Positions 34,872 to 43,671 of a stretch of 64,000 bases of DNA are shown here, piece by piece. The notes under the pieces are model-generated. The model was given only the letters and a program-made list of their open reading frames with translations. It ran no database searches and was not told where the DNA came from. Made by a program: the position numbers and the translations under genes. Each line of letters begins with the position of its first letter. Within the stretch, counting starts at the first letter, position 1. The DNA is from Rikenellaceae bacterium (lineage in GTDB: Bacteria; Bacteroidota; Bacteroidia; Bacteroidales; Rikenellaceae): contig SUZH01000002.1 in the NCBI GenBank assembly GCA_015060045.1, positions 186,001 through 250,000 of the forward strand, written 5' to 3'.

Positions 34872-36329
34872 TTACTTCACAACGATAGGCTTGTACTTCG
34901 GAACCAACGTCTTCATGATCGACCAAGCGATGATGTAAGCCACGGCGCAGAAGCAGAATACGATGAAGTAACCGGCCGGCTTGCCCTCATAACCGAGGAA
35001 CGTGAAGGCGGCACCCTGCTGCTCAGCGTAGGTAAAGAGCAGACCCGAGCACTTGTTGATGGCGAACGAACCCAGACCACCGGCCATAGCACCGATACCC
35101 GTGATCGTAGCAATCGTCGACTTGGGGAACATATCACCTACGGTCGAGAAGAGGTTAGCCGACCAAGCCTGGTGGCCTGCACCTGCCAGACCGATGATGA
35201 TAGCGGGATACCAGATCGAGTACTCCTGCAGCGGCTGTGCGAAGAGGGCGAAGAGCGGGAAGGCCGTGAAGATCAACATGGCGCGCATACGACCAGCGTA
35301 CGGCTCCATACCCTTCTTCTCTACGAAGAACTTGGGCAGCCAACCACCGAAGATCGAGAGGATCGTCACGATCAGGTAGAGCACGAATACGAGCAGCTTA
35401 CCCATCGTCGTATCCATACCGTAACCCATATCCGAGAAGTAAGCCGGAGCCCAGAACAGGTAGAACCACCAAACACCGTCGGTGAAGATCTTACCCAGGA
35501 TGAACGACCAGGTCTGACGGTAGGTCAGGCACTTGAGCATCGGGATCGAAGGCTCGTCAGCGGCAGCGGCAGCAGCAGCGGCCTTCGCCTCAGCCTCGGC
35601 AGCGTTATCCTGCTGGATATACTCCAACTCGGCAGCATTCACGTGTGACGACTTCTCCGGCTTCTCGTACATCGTGTGCCAGAAGAACATCCAGAGGAAG
35701 CCGAGGGCACCGATGATGATGAAGGCCATCTCCCAACCCCACTTCTGGGCAAGGATAGGAATCGTCAGCGGAGCAACCAGAGCACCTACCGAAGCGCCTG
35801 CGTTGAAGAGCGACGTAGCGAAAGCACGGTCCTTCTTGGGGAAGTACTCGGCCGTTACCTTGATGGCAGCGGGGAAGTTACCGGCCTCACCCAACGCCAA
35901 GATACCACGGCAGGCAAGGAACAACCATACACTCACAGAGGCGATAGCCAACGCGGCAGCAGAGCCCGTTTCAACCATCTTCATTGCCTCGATCGACTCC
36001 AGGCCCTCGATGTTCATCGTAGCCCAGCCGCAACCGGCGTGCAAGCAGGCACCCAGCGACCATACGAAGATAGCCCACTGGTAACCCTTCTTCGTACCCA
36101 TCCAGTCCACGAACTTACCTGCGAAGAGGCAAGCGATGGCATAGAAGAGCGAGAAGAATGCCGTAATCGTACCGTAGTCAGCATCCGTCCAATGGAACTC
36201 GGGAGCGATGAAGTCCTTGTAGGTCAGCGACAATACCTGACGGTCCATGTAGTTTACCGTCGTCGCAACGAACAGCAACAAGCACATCCACCAGCGCCAG
36301 TTCGTCATTTGAGATTTGTTTTGTGTCAT
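34872..36329 (-). CDS. exuT: Hexuronate transporter (ExuT-type MFS)
   Basis: 485 residues, 12 membrane helices. The N-terminus (NWRWWMCLLLFVATTVNYMDRQVLSLTYK) is the signature start of the anion:cation symporter group including ExuT, and RGILALGEAGNFPAAIKVTAEYF is its conserved helix-4 loop. An Ala-rich acidic loop (AEAEAKAAAAAAAADEPS) separates the halves. Placed between uxaB and eda, it most likely imports galacturonate and glucuronate across the inner membrane. Confidence 0.9.
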   Translation of the reverse strand: MTQNKSQMTNWRWWMCLLLFVATTVNYMDRQVLSLTYKDFIAPEFHWTDADYGTITAFFSLFYAIACLFAGKFVDWMGTKKGYQWAIFVWSLGACLHAGCGWATMNIEGLESIEAMKMVETGSAAALAIASVSVWLFLACRGILALGEAGNFPAAIKVTAEYFPKKDRAFATSLFNAGASVGALVAPLTIPILAQKWGWEMAFIIIGALGFLWMFFWHTMYEKPEKSSHVNAAELEYIQQDNAAEAEAKAAAAAAAADEPSIPMLKCLTYRQTWSFILGKIFTDGVWWFYLFWAPAYFSDMGYGMDTTMGKLLVFVLYLIVTILSIFGGWLPKFFVEKKGMEPYAGRMRAMLIFTAFPLFALFAQPLQEYSIWYPAIIIGLAGAGHQAWSANLFSTVGDMFPKSTIATITGIGAMAGGLGSFAINKCSGLLFTYAEQQGAAFTFLGYEGKPAGYFIVFCFCAVAYIIAWSIMKTLVPKYKPIVVK

Positions 36330-36358
36330 TAGTTATTGTTTTTTAGATTAGATATTGC

Positions 36359-37027
36359 TTAACCACGAATCTCGGCAATGATGTCGAGGCACTCACGGCA
36401 CTTATTGGTCACGTAAGCCCAATCCTGAGCCTTCACCTTATCCGACGGGAAGAGCTTCGAGCCCATACCCACGCAGTAAACACCGGCCTTGAACCACGAC
36501 GTGAGGTTCTCACGATCGGGCGAAACACCACCCGTTACCATGATCTTCGACCAGGGGCAGGGAGCCATCAGACCCTTCACCATGTTCGGGCCATAGACAT
36601 CACCCGGGAAGAGCTTCGTCAGGTCGCAACCCAGCTCCTGAGCCTTACCGATCTCCGAAACCGTACCGCAACCCGGGCAGTAGGGAATCGAACGACGGTT
36701 GCAGACAGGTGCAATGTCGGGGTTGAAGAGCGGACCCACGATGAAGTTGGCACCCAGCTGAATGTAGAGCGCAGCCGTCGGAGCGTCTACGATCGAACCG
36801 ATACCCAGCGCCAGCTCGGGGCACTCAACAGCAGCCCACTTTACCAGCTCGCCGAAAATCTCGTGAGCGAAATCGCCACGGTTTGTGAACTCGAAAGCGC
36901 GTACACCACCCTCGTAGCAAGCCTTAACGACCTGCTTGGCAACCTCTACGTCTTTGTGATAGAATACGGGCACCATACCCGTCTCGCCGATCTTCTTCAT
37001 CACGGCGATCTTATCGAACTTTGCCAT
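36359..37027 (-). CDS. eda: 2-keto-3-deoxy-6-phosphogluconate aldolase
   Basis: 222 residues starting at MAKFDKIAV; an upstream extension of the frame runs through a repeat and is rejected. KDPG aldolase features: [22 protein letters not shown] (catalytic Glu region), [15 protein letters not shown] (Schiff-base segment; the usual Lys position should be checked because the text reads [10 protein letters not shown]) and [16 protein letters not shown] [13 protein letters not shown]. It splits KDPG into pyruvate and glyceraldehyde-3-phosphate, the last step. In the canonical enzyme the lysine lies in a FxFFKxFP stretch; here the equivalent is [13 protein letters not shown], which keeps a Lys. Confidence 0.9.
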   Translation of the reverse strand: MAKFDKIAVMKKIGETGMVPVFYHKDVEVAKQVVKACYEGGVRAFEFTNRGDFAHEIFGELVKWAAVECPELALGIGSIVDAPTAALYIQLGANFIVGPLFNPDIAPVCNRRSIPYCPGCGTVSEIGKAQELGCDLTKLFPGDVYGPNMVKGLMAPCPWSKIMVTGGVSPDRENLTSWFKAGVYCVGMGSKLFPSDKVKAQDWAYVTNKCRECLDIIAEIRG

Positions 37028-37091
37028 TGTTACAAATTCAGAATTTAGAATGTAGATATAAATAGGTATGACCTGTTTTTCGTCAAGGCGC

Positions 37092-37182
37092 GGCAGATTT
37101 TGATTTTTGTGCCGTGCGTGCGGATGGGCTGTACTTGGCGTACTGCCCATTCGCAACTCGCAAGCAAAGGTCAAAAGGTGCC
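37092..37182. repeat. Long-hairpin dispersed element, copy 3 (variant)
   Basis: A 91-base imperfect hairpin between kdgK and eda. GGCAGATTTTGATTTTTG (37092-37109) pairs with CAAAGGTCAAAAGGTGCC (37165-37182), CGGATGGGC (37121-37129) with GCCCATTCG (37145-37153), and the tip is TAC-N5-GTA (37132-37142). Same architecture as the elements at 4840 and 33278 but with a different tip sequence. Confidence 0.6.
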
Positions 37183-37201
37183 CGTCTTCACGGAAAACTT
37201 T

Positions 37202-38221
37202 TTAGCGCTGTACGCGGCCGTTTGCATTACCACCAGCCAACGACTCTACCTCCTCAACCGATACGAGGTTGAAGTCGCCGTTGATCGTGTGCTTCAGAGC
37301 CGAAGCAGCAACAGCAAACTCGAGCGCCTCACCCTGGTTGGGTTTCGTCAGCAGACCGTGGATAATACCACCCGAGAACGAGTCACCACCACCTACGCGG
37401 TCGATGATCGGGTTGATGTCGTAACGCTTCGACTCGTAGAACTCCTCGCCGTTGTAGATCATGGCCTTCCAACCGTTGTGCGTAGCCGAGAACGACTCAC
37501 GCAGGGTCGAGATCACATACTTGAAGTCGAACTCCTTGGCCATCTGCGTAAAGATGCCCTTGTAGCCCTCGGCGTTGGTCTCACCACCCTCTACGTCAGC
37601 ATCGGGCTTGAAACCGAGGCAGAGCTCGGCGTCCTCCTCGTTACCGATGCAGACATCAACATACTGCATCAGCGGGCGCATGATCGACTGAGCCTTCTCC
37701 TTCGTCCAGAGCTTCTTGCGGAAGTTCAGGTCAACCGAAACCGTCACACCGTGACGCTTGGCAGCCTCGCAAGCGAGCTTCGTCAGCTCGGCAGCCTTGT
37801 CCGAGATAGCGGGCGTGATACCCGACCAGTGGAACCAGTCGGCACCCTCCATGATAGCATCGAAATCGAAGTCGGTCGTATCAGCCTCGGCAATCGACGA
37901 GTGAGCACGGTCGTAGATCACCTTCGAGGGACGCATCGAAGCACCCGTCTCGAGGAAATAGATACCTACGCGATCACCACCACGGGCGATGAAGTCGGTC
38001 TTAACACCATACTTGCGCAGCGCATTGACAGCCGACTGGCCGATCTCGTGCTTCGGCAGCTTGGTTACAAAGTAGGCCTCGTGGCCGTAGTTAGCGCAGC
38101 TCACTGCTACGTTAGCCTCACCACCGCCATAAACTACGTCGAACGAATCCGACTGAACGAAGCGCGTGTTGCCCGGCGTCGAAAGACGGAGCATGATCTC
38201 ACCTAAAGTTACGATTTTCAT
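37202..38221 (-). CDS. kdgK: 2-keto-3-deoxygluconate kinase (PfkB family)
   Basis: 339 residues, ribokinase fold. Signatures: the N-terminal GGGEANVAVSCANYGHEAYFV and the C-terminal DRVGGGDSFSGGIIHGLL, which carries the catalytic Asp and the anion hole. It phosphorylates KDG to KDPG with ATP, step 4. Assigned to KDG by context; PfkB sequences alone do not fix the sugar. It starts 22 bases after uxaC. Confidence 0.92.
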   Translation of the reverse strand: MKIVTLGEIMLRLSTPGNTRFVQSDSFDVVYGGGEANVAVSCANYGHEAYFVTKLPKHEIGQSAVNALRKYGVKTDFIARGGDRVGIYFLETGASMRPSKVIYDRAHSSIAEADTTDFDFDAIMEGADWFHWSGITPAISDKAAELTKLACEAAKRHGVTVSVDLNFRKKLWTKEKAQSIMRPLMQYVDVCIGNEEDAELCLGFKPDADVEGGETNAEGYKGIFTQMAKEFDFKYVISTLRESFSATHNGWKAMIYNGEEFYESKRYDINPIIDRVGGGDSFSGGIIHGLLTKPNQGEALEFAVAASALKHTINGDFNLVSVEEVESLAGGNANGRVQR

Positions 38222-38243
38222 CTTTTAAGAAAGTTTGAAGTTA

Positions 38244-39656
38244 TTAAAATTTGAAATAATTCTTTGCGTTGCGATAGCAAACACCCTCGACGATCTCCTT
38301 ACCGATGAAGTCGATCTCCGAAGCGGGCAGCAGGCCCTGCTCGATATCGTTACCCAGCAGGTTGCAGAGCGTACGACGGAAGTACTCGTGGCGCGGGTAC
38401 GAGAGGAACGAGCGCGAATCGGTCAGCATACCGACGAAGCGGCTCAGCAGACCCAGCGTCGAGAGGGCGTTCATCTGCTTCTCCATACCGTCCTTCTGAT
38501 CGAGGAACCACCAGCCCGAACCGAACTGGATCTTACCGGCACCGTAACGGCCATCCTGGAAGTTACCCAGCATCGTAGCCACGAGCTCGTTGTCGCGGGG
38601 GTTGAGGTTGTAGATAATGGTCTTCGTGAGCTTGTCCTGCTCGTCGAGCATATTGAAGAACTTCGACATCTTCTTCGCTACCGTGAAGTCACCAATCGAG
38701 TCAAAGCCCGTATCGGGACCCAGCTGACGGAACATGCGGCCGTTGTTGTCGCGGATAGCACCGTAGTGGAACTGCTGCGTCCAACCCGTCTCCCAGTCCA
38801 TGATGGCGAACTCGACCATCATCGCGGTCTTGTACTTCAGGATCTCCTCCTGCGTAAGCGGCTGGCCACCGTAAACCTTGAGGAAGATGGCGTCGATCTC
38901 CGACTGCGTGTAATCCTCGGCATAGAACTCCTCGATACCGTGATCCGACAAGCGGCAACCTACCTCCTCGAAGAACTTGTGACGTACGCGCAGGGCCTCG
39001 ATCACATCCTGGAACTTCTTAATCTCGACACCCGAAACCTCAGCCAGCTTGTCGATGTAAGCCTTGAAGTTGGCGGGAACCTCTACGGCCATCGCCTTGT
39101 CGGGACGCCACGTGGGCAGCATCTTCACCTTGAAGCCGTCGGCGGCCACCTTGAGGTGGTGCTCCAGCGAGTCGATCGGATCGTCGGTCGTGCAGACCGT
39201 CTCCACGTTGTAGTGCTCCATCAGACCACGAGCGTAGAACTCGGGCTGCTGCAGCTTCTCGGTGCAGACGTCATAGATCTCACGAGCGGTCGAGGGGTTG
39301 AGGAGCTTCTCCACGCCGAAAGCGGTCTTCAGCTCGAGGTGCGTCCAGTGGTAAAGCGGGTTGCGCATCGTATAGGGAACTGTCTCGGCCCACTTCTCGA
39401 ACTTCTCCCAGTCGGTCGTATCCTTACCCGTGCAATAGCGCTCGTCCACACCGTTGGTACGCATGGCGCGCCACTTGTAGTGGTCACCCTCCAACCAAAT
39501 CTTCGACAGGTTGTCGAACTTGTGGTTCGAAGCCACATACTCGGGAATCAGGTGGCAGTGGTAGTCGATAATCGGCATCTTGGCCGCGTGCTCATGATAG
39601 AGACGCTCGGCTGCCGGCGTCTGCAACAGGAAATTGTCGTCGTTAAACTGTTTCAT
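38244..39656 (-). CDS. uxaC: Glucuronate/galacturonate isomerase
   Basis: 470 residues, the usual UxaC length. The amidohydrolase-like barrel has IDYHCHLIPEYVAS near the N-terminus (metal-binding His-x-His) and LTDSRSFLSYPRHEYFRR near the end. It converts D-galacturonate to D-tagaturonate and D-glucuronate to D-fructuronate, step 1. First gene of the minus-strand operon; a -7 element lies at 39700-39707. Confidence 0.96.
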   Translation of the reverse strand: MKQFNDDNFLLQTPAAERLYHEHAAKMPIIDYHCHLIPEYVASNHKFDNLSKIWLEGDHYKWRAMRTNGVDERYCTGKDTTDWEKFEKWAETVPYTMRNPLYHWTHLELKTAFGVEKLLNPSTAREIYDVCTEKLQQPEFYARGLMEHYNVETVCTTDDPIDSLEHHLKVAADGFKVKMLPTWRPDKAMAVEVPANFKAYIDKLAEVSGVEIKKFQDVIEALRVRHKFFEEVGCRLSDHGIEEFYAEDYTQSEIDAIFLKVYGGQPLTQEEILKYKTAMMVEFAIMDWETGWTQQFHYGAIRDNNGRMFRQLGPDTGFDSIGDFTVAKKMSKFFNMLDEQDKLTKTIIYNLNPRDNELVATMLGNFQDGRYGAGKIQFGSGWWFLDQKDGMEKQMNALSTLGLLSRFVGMLTDSRSFLSYPRHEYFRRTLCNLLGNDIEQGLLPASEIDFIGKEIVEGVCYRNAKNYFKF

Positions 39657-39699
39657 AATAGATTATGGTTTTGTTTGGTTATATACACATTCCAGCATG

Positions 39700-39803
39700 T
39701 AAAGATAATACAACTTTCCCAAATTTACAACCAATTTAGTAGCTAAATTCGCGCGATATTTTTGTCGTTTATGCCATATTCTGCAAATTAAATCGTAAAT
39801 TTG
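39700..39803. promoter_or_regulatory. Divergent -7 elements for uxaC (-) and the DUF4861 gene (+)
   Basis: Minus-strand TATCTTTA (39700-39707) is 43 bases before uxaC. Plus-strand TAAATTTG (39796-39803) is 33 bases before the DUF4861 start. A shared regulator site may lie in the 88 bases between; I see no clear palindrome. Confidence 0.5.
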
Positions 39804-39836
39804 CCCTCAAGAGACTTATTTTTCAAAAAACTAACC

Positions 39837-40964
39837 ATGAAAAAACTATTCTTTATGCTGGCCGCTGCCGCCTTGGCAAGCTGCCAAACCAACACGGGCG
39901 TCGAGATCGAGGTTGCCAATACGACCGACGTAGCCCGCAACGCCGAGACGATCGAGTTGTGCTGGAAGAAGCTCTCTACGCTGCAGACGGAACTCACGGC
40001 CGAGAACGTAGTTGTGAAGGATGCCGCTGGCGAGGAGATCCCGTCGCAGGTGATCTATCGCGGCACCGAGGAGCCGAAGGCACTGATTTTCCAGGCTTCG
40101 GTCGAGGGTGGCGAGACGGCTCTCTTCACCATCGAGCCGGGTGTTCGCTCGGAGTATGAGCAGCAGGCCTTTGGCCGTCAGGTTCCGGAGCGTTACGACG
40201 ACTACGCCTGGGAGAACAACCTGTGCGCTTACCGCCTCTATGGCCCCGCGCTGGAGACCTCGCCCGAGAAGCTCATCACGCCGGGTATCGACGTATGGGT
40301 GAAGTGCACCGAGAAGCTCGTCATCGACGAGTGGTATGCCAAGGGTGACTACCACCACAACTACGGTGACGGCATGGATTGCTACAAGGTTGGTCGTACG
40401 CTCGGCGGCGGTGCTTCGGTGCCGATGGTCGATGGTAAGTTCTGGCCCATGGAGCACAACTACGCCACCTACAAGAGGCTCGACAACGGTCCGATCCGTA
40501 CGAGCGTAGAGCTCAACTACGTAGCTTGGGACGTGAACGGTACGCCCGTTTCGCTCGTAAAGACCATTACGTTGGACGCCAACCAGCGCTTCAACCGCAT
40601 GGAGAACATCTACGAGGGTGAGTTCGAGGAGCTGCCCATCGCAGCCGGTTTCGTACGCCACGATGTAAAGGGCACGGAGCAGGGCGAGGGTTGGATCGCC
40701 ATGGTAGAGGCTGTTTCGGACTCGAAGCAGCCCGAAGTGGATGGCGAAATCTATCAGGCCATCGTACTGCCGGGTGCCGAGCTTAACGCCGACCTCTTGG
40801 GCCACACGCTTGCCGTGAAGGCCGTGAAGTCGGGTGAGAAGATGACCTACTACAGCGCCTCGGGCTGGAGCCAGGGTGGCGTGGAGAACATGCAGGAGTG
40901 GGTTGAGACGATCAAGGAGCAGGTAGCCATGATCGAGAGCCCGCTGCAGGTGACGATCAAGTAA
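39837..40964 (+). CDS. DUF4861 lipoprotein, pectin locus
   Basis: 375 residues; lipobox LASC, Cys16. The protein is beta-rich with a YDDYAWENNLCAYRLYGPALE segment followed by GIDVWVKC and YHHNYGDGMDCYKVGRTLGGGA, the conserved core of DUF4861. A paralogue lies at 55983. The family occurs in pectin and other uronic-acid loci, and some related folds are polysaccharide lyases or hydrolases, but I know no proven activity. The conserved His-His-Asn and Asp residues in the core would be candidate catalytic or metal residues. Confidence 0.8.
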   Translation: MKKLFFMLAAAALASCQTNTGVEIEVANTTDVARNAETIELCWKKLSTLQTELTAENVVVKDAAGEEIPSQVIYRGTEEPKALIFQASVEGGETALFTIEPGVRSEYEQQAFGRQVPERYDDYAWENNLCAYRLYGPALETSPEKLITPGIDVWVKCTEKLVIDEWYAKGDYHHNYGDGMDCYKVGRTLGGGASVPMVDGKFWPMEHNYATYKRLDNGPIRTSVELNYVAWDVNGTPVSLVKTITLDANQRFNRMENIYEGEFEELPIAAGFVRHDVKGTEQGEGWIAMVEAVSDSKQPEVDGEIYQAIVLPGAELNADLLGHTLAVKAVKSGEKMTYYSASGWSQGGVENMQEWVETIKEQVAMIESPLQVTIK

Positions 40965-40985
40965 TCCGACGAGGATTCCGACAAC

Positions 40986-41028
40986 AGCGGGTGAGCGGAC
41001 ACTAAACAGGTCGGCACACCCGCTTTTT
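40986..41028 (+). terminator. Rho-independent terminator
   Basis: AGCGGGTG (40986-40993) and CACCCGCT (41017-41024), then TTTTG. It separates the DUF4861 gene from the Asp-box/MORN gene. Confidence 0.7.
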
Positions 41029-41068
41029 GTTTCATAATTTCAATTACTAACACCTTAAAACTCACAAG

Positions 41069-42862
41069 ATGATGAAACGAACTCTACTACTTGTAGCGGC
41101 CGTGGTGGCATTGCTTGGCGCATGCTCCACGCAGCAGAAAAAGGCGTGGGCGCACCTGGATCAGGATACGCTCTACGTCGTGGCTTCGCAATTCAAGGCC
41201 GGCAAGGAGATGGCTGCCCTGGGCGATTCGGCCAATGTCATTCACTATGTGCTCAAGGAGCGCGAAACGGTGCCCTTCACGCAGTCGGCCGTAAGACAAT
41301 CGACCGACGAGGCGAAGCAAGGGCCTGTAGCCGACGAGCCCTTCTTCACGGTGCGCTTCACGCTCCCGATTCCCGCCTCCTACACCCCGACCGAGCAGGG
41401 TGAGATGGCGGGTCTGGATTACGGCGTATTCCACCACTGCCACTCACCGGGCTTTGAGGTGATGCCCAACGGCGATGCCCTGGCTATCTACTTCAGCTCG
41501 CCGCGCGGTCGCAGCGAGAGCGACACGATGGCCACTTTCGTACAGGCTCGCCTGCGCTTTGGCGCCGAAGAGTGGGATATGCCCGAACTCTTCTTCGACA
41601 CAAAGCTCGGCAACGACCAGTCGGGCCTCCTGTGGAACGACAACGGCAAGATCTGGTTCTTCGGTGGCGGTCGCTACATGTCGAACTACATTCCCTTCCG
41701 CATCGCCACGTCGGAGGATAACGGTGCTACCTGGACCTACTCGGTTCCCCAACTCGACACCGTAGCCACCGATTTCACCGCACAACCGATCAACAGCGCC
41801 TTCCGCGATCCGGCCGGCAACATCTACATGGCTATGGATGCCGACGACAGCAACAGTTTCCTCTGGCGCAGCCGGGACGAGGGTGTAACGTGGGAGGATA
41901 TGGGTGGTCGCACGCTGGGTCGCCACTCAACGATCATTCCGCTCGACGACCAGGGTACGCTCCTCTCGATCGGTGGCAAGAATGCCTCGCTGGAGGGTTG
42001 GACACCGCAGAACATCTCGCGCGACTGGGGTGCAACGTGGGAGGAGGCAACCCCTTCGCCCTTCCCGCCGCTGGGTAGTGCGCAGCGTCCCTCGATCATC
42101 CGCCTGCAGTCGGGCAACCTGGTCTACATCACCGACTCCTACATGCTCAAAAAGGATATTCCCGCCCCCGAGGGTTGGAAGAACGAGGATAAGTGCGTGA
42201 TCGCCATCTCGAAGGACAACGGCCAGACGTGGCGCATCAAATCGCTGCCCGTGGCACTCCCCCACAACCGCCGCACGGCACACCCCTCGCTCGGTTATTC
42301 GACCGTACGCCAGGCACCGAATGGGCTGATTCATATCCTGACCTCGGCCAACTACCCCGCCCTGCACTATGAGCTGAACGAGGCGTGGATCTGGTCCGAC
42401 GAGGGCGAAGTGACGATCTCGAAGGAGGGTGGCGAACAGAAAGCCTACTCGGAGAAGTACCCGAATGGTGCCATCAAGGCCGAGTGGGAGGCAATGACCT
42501 ACCCCAACGGTCGCTACCTGCTGCACGGCACGACGAAGGACTACTACGCCGACGGCACACTGCAACATCAGGTCAGCTATGAGCACGGCCGCAAGACGGG
42601 CGAGGAGCTCTTCTACAACCCCGACGGCACACTCCGTTGGCGCTGGGAGCGCAACCTGGAGACGATGCGCGGCGTATGGACGCAGTACTACCCCAACGGT
42701 CAGAAGCGCGTAGAGTCGCATTGGAACATCGAACCGACGCCCCGCGACCTGGATCGCAAGTTCATCGGTTATGTAGCCGAGGGTCCTGCTACCCACTGGA
42801 ACGAGGATGGCTCGCTGAAGGCTGTCTACGAGTTCGTCAAGGGCGAAGTGAAGGAGAATTAA
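41069..42862 (+). CDS. Sialidase-like Asp-box propeller fused to MORN-type repeats, lipoprotein
   Basis: 597 residues; lipobox LLGAC, Cys19. The propeller has four Asp-boxes (S/R-x-D-x-G-x-x-W): SEDNGATW near 214, SRDEGVTW near 267, SRDWGATW near 317 and SKDNGQTW near 381. Residues about 465-597 are MORN/YwqK-type repeats (YPNGAIKAEWE, YADGTLQHQVSYEHGRKTGE, YNPDGTLRWRW, YPNGQKRVESHW). No sialidase Arg triad is evident, so it is a BNR-type glycan-active or glycan-binding protein rather than a proven sialidase. The stop codon lies inside the 91-bp repeat. Confidence 0.8.
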   Translation: MMKRTLLLVAAVVALLGACSTQQKKAWAHLDQDTLYVVASQFKAGKEMAALGDSANVIHYVLKERETVPFTQSAVRQSTDEAKQGPVADEPFFTVRFTLPIPASYTPTEQGEMAGLDYGVFHHCHSPGFEVMPNGDALAIYFSSPRGRSESDTMATFVQARLRFGAEEWDMPELFFDTKLGNDQSGLLWNDNGKIWFFGGGRYMSNYIPFRIATSEDNGATWTYSVPQLDTVATDFTAQPINSAFRDPAGNIYMAMDADDSNSFLWRSRDEGVTWEDMGGRTLGRHSTIIPLDDQGTLLSIGGKNASLEGWTPQNISRDWGATWEEATPSPFPPLGSAQRPSIIRLQSGNLVYITDSYMLKKDIPAPEGWKNEDKCVIAISKDNGQTWRIKSLPVALPHNRRTAHPSLGYSTVRQAPNGLIHILTSANYPALHYELNEAWIWSDEGEVTISKEGGEQKAYSEKYPNGAIKAEWEAMTYPNGRYLLHGTTKDYYADGTLQHQVSYEHGRKTGEELFYNPDGTLRWRWERNLETMRGVWTQYYPNGQKRVESHWNIEPTPRDLDRKFIGYVAEGPATHWNEDGSLKAVYEFVKGEVKEN

Positions 42863-42947
42863 GAACCGACGCTGCGAGTGAGTGCAGAGACTGCTTGCAG
42901 ACTATGCCGAACCGCGAGGAGGAAAAGCCTGCGAAGCAGGGTTAATT
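42857..42947 (+). repeat. 91-bp inverted repeat, left copy
   Basis: Begins AATTAAGAACCGACGC and ends AGCAGGGTTAATT. The reverse complement recurs at 47137-47227 with 90 of 91 bases identical (A at 42934 replaced). It contains small stems CTGC-TT-GCAG and CCTGC-GAA-GCAGG. It begins within the last codons of the Asp-box gene. Confidence 0.9.
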
Positions 42948-42990
42948 CAAAATATAGCATTTAGATTAGAATTCCGATTTTATAACAAGC

Positions 42991-43025
42991 AAGGGAGATG
43001 ACTTCGGTCATCTCCCTTGTTTTTT
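42991..43025 (+). terminator. Rho-independent terminator
   Basis: AAGGGAGATGAC (42991-43002), loop TTCG, GTCATCTCCCTT (43007-43018), then a T run. Confidence 0.88.
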
Positions 43026-43037
43026 CCTCTTTCCTCT

Positions 43038-43664
43038 TTATTTCAGTCGTGGCAGAATCTGCTCCTCGAAGAGCGAGCGGTGGATGATGCGGTAGTGCGG
43101 ATGGTAGGCACGGCCAAATGCCTCGCTGTGGTGCATCACATATTTCCCCTCGCCCAGCAGTTTAGCAAGCCGGAGTGAGTCGGCAGCGAAATCGGCCATC
43201 TTCGTATCGAAGCCACGCTTTTTAATGATTTGCAGGATGGTGTTCCACTCCGTAAGCCACGCCTCGGTCACCTCGTTTTTTGAATAGGCTGCGCTTGCCA
43301 TAAAGGCGTCCGTCAGTTCGTCTGCGCTAATATATCCGTCACGCACGGCCAGAAGATTGACACGCACAAAGTTACCACGCCAACCGCAGGGCTCGTAGTA
43401 GGCACCGCAAAGTGAATCGGCCGAAGCGAGTTCGTAGGCGATATAACCCTTCACGCGTTCCCGATCGGCCAAGAGATGCGCCACGCCGAAATGGTCCTGA
43501 AAACAACTCTTATACACATCCTGCAGGGTGGCCTCAGGATAGCGATCCATGAGCGTCTCAACCGCCTTTGCGATCGCCTTTTCCTGCCCCTTATCGGCAT
43601 TGCAACACCCCACAAAAAGGAGTGCAACCAACACCAACATATACCCGACGCTACGCATCTTCAT
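43038..43664 (-). CDS. Hypothetical lipoprotein
   Basis: 208 residues; lipobox LFVGC, Cys20 (Cys18 if the in-frame ATG at 43658 is used). The rest is largely helical, with conserved-looking CFQDHFGVAHLL, YEPCGWRGNFVRVNLLAV and the C-terminal HHSEAFGRAYHPHYRIIHRSLFEE, rich in His. I do not recognise the family. It follows tsaB by seven bases and is the last gene of the housekeeping island. Confidence 0.75.
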   Translation of the reverse strand: MKMRSVGYMLVLVALLFVGCCNADKGQEKAIAKAVETLMDRYPEATLQDVYKSCFQDHFGVAHLLADRERVKGYIAYELASADSLCGAYYEPCGWRGNFVRVNLLAVRDGYISADELTDAFMASAAYSKNEVTEAWLTEWNTILQIIKKRGFDTKMADFAADSLRLAKLLGEGKYVMHHSEAFGRAYHPHYRIIHRSLFEEQILPRLK

Positions 43665-43671
43665 CGATCGA

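Noticed and set aside
36359..37174. Eda with an extra 49-residue N-terminus
   Set aside because: The extension is encoded by the hairpin repeat and spacer and has no homologous look; the family start MAKFDKIAV fits the ATG at 37027.
41069..42862. Toxin-antitoxin role because of YwqK/MORN-like repeats
   Set aside because: The repeats are at the end of a lipid-anchored propeller inside a pectin locus, with no toxin partner.
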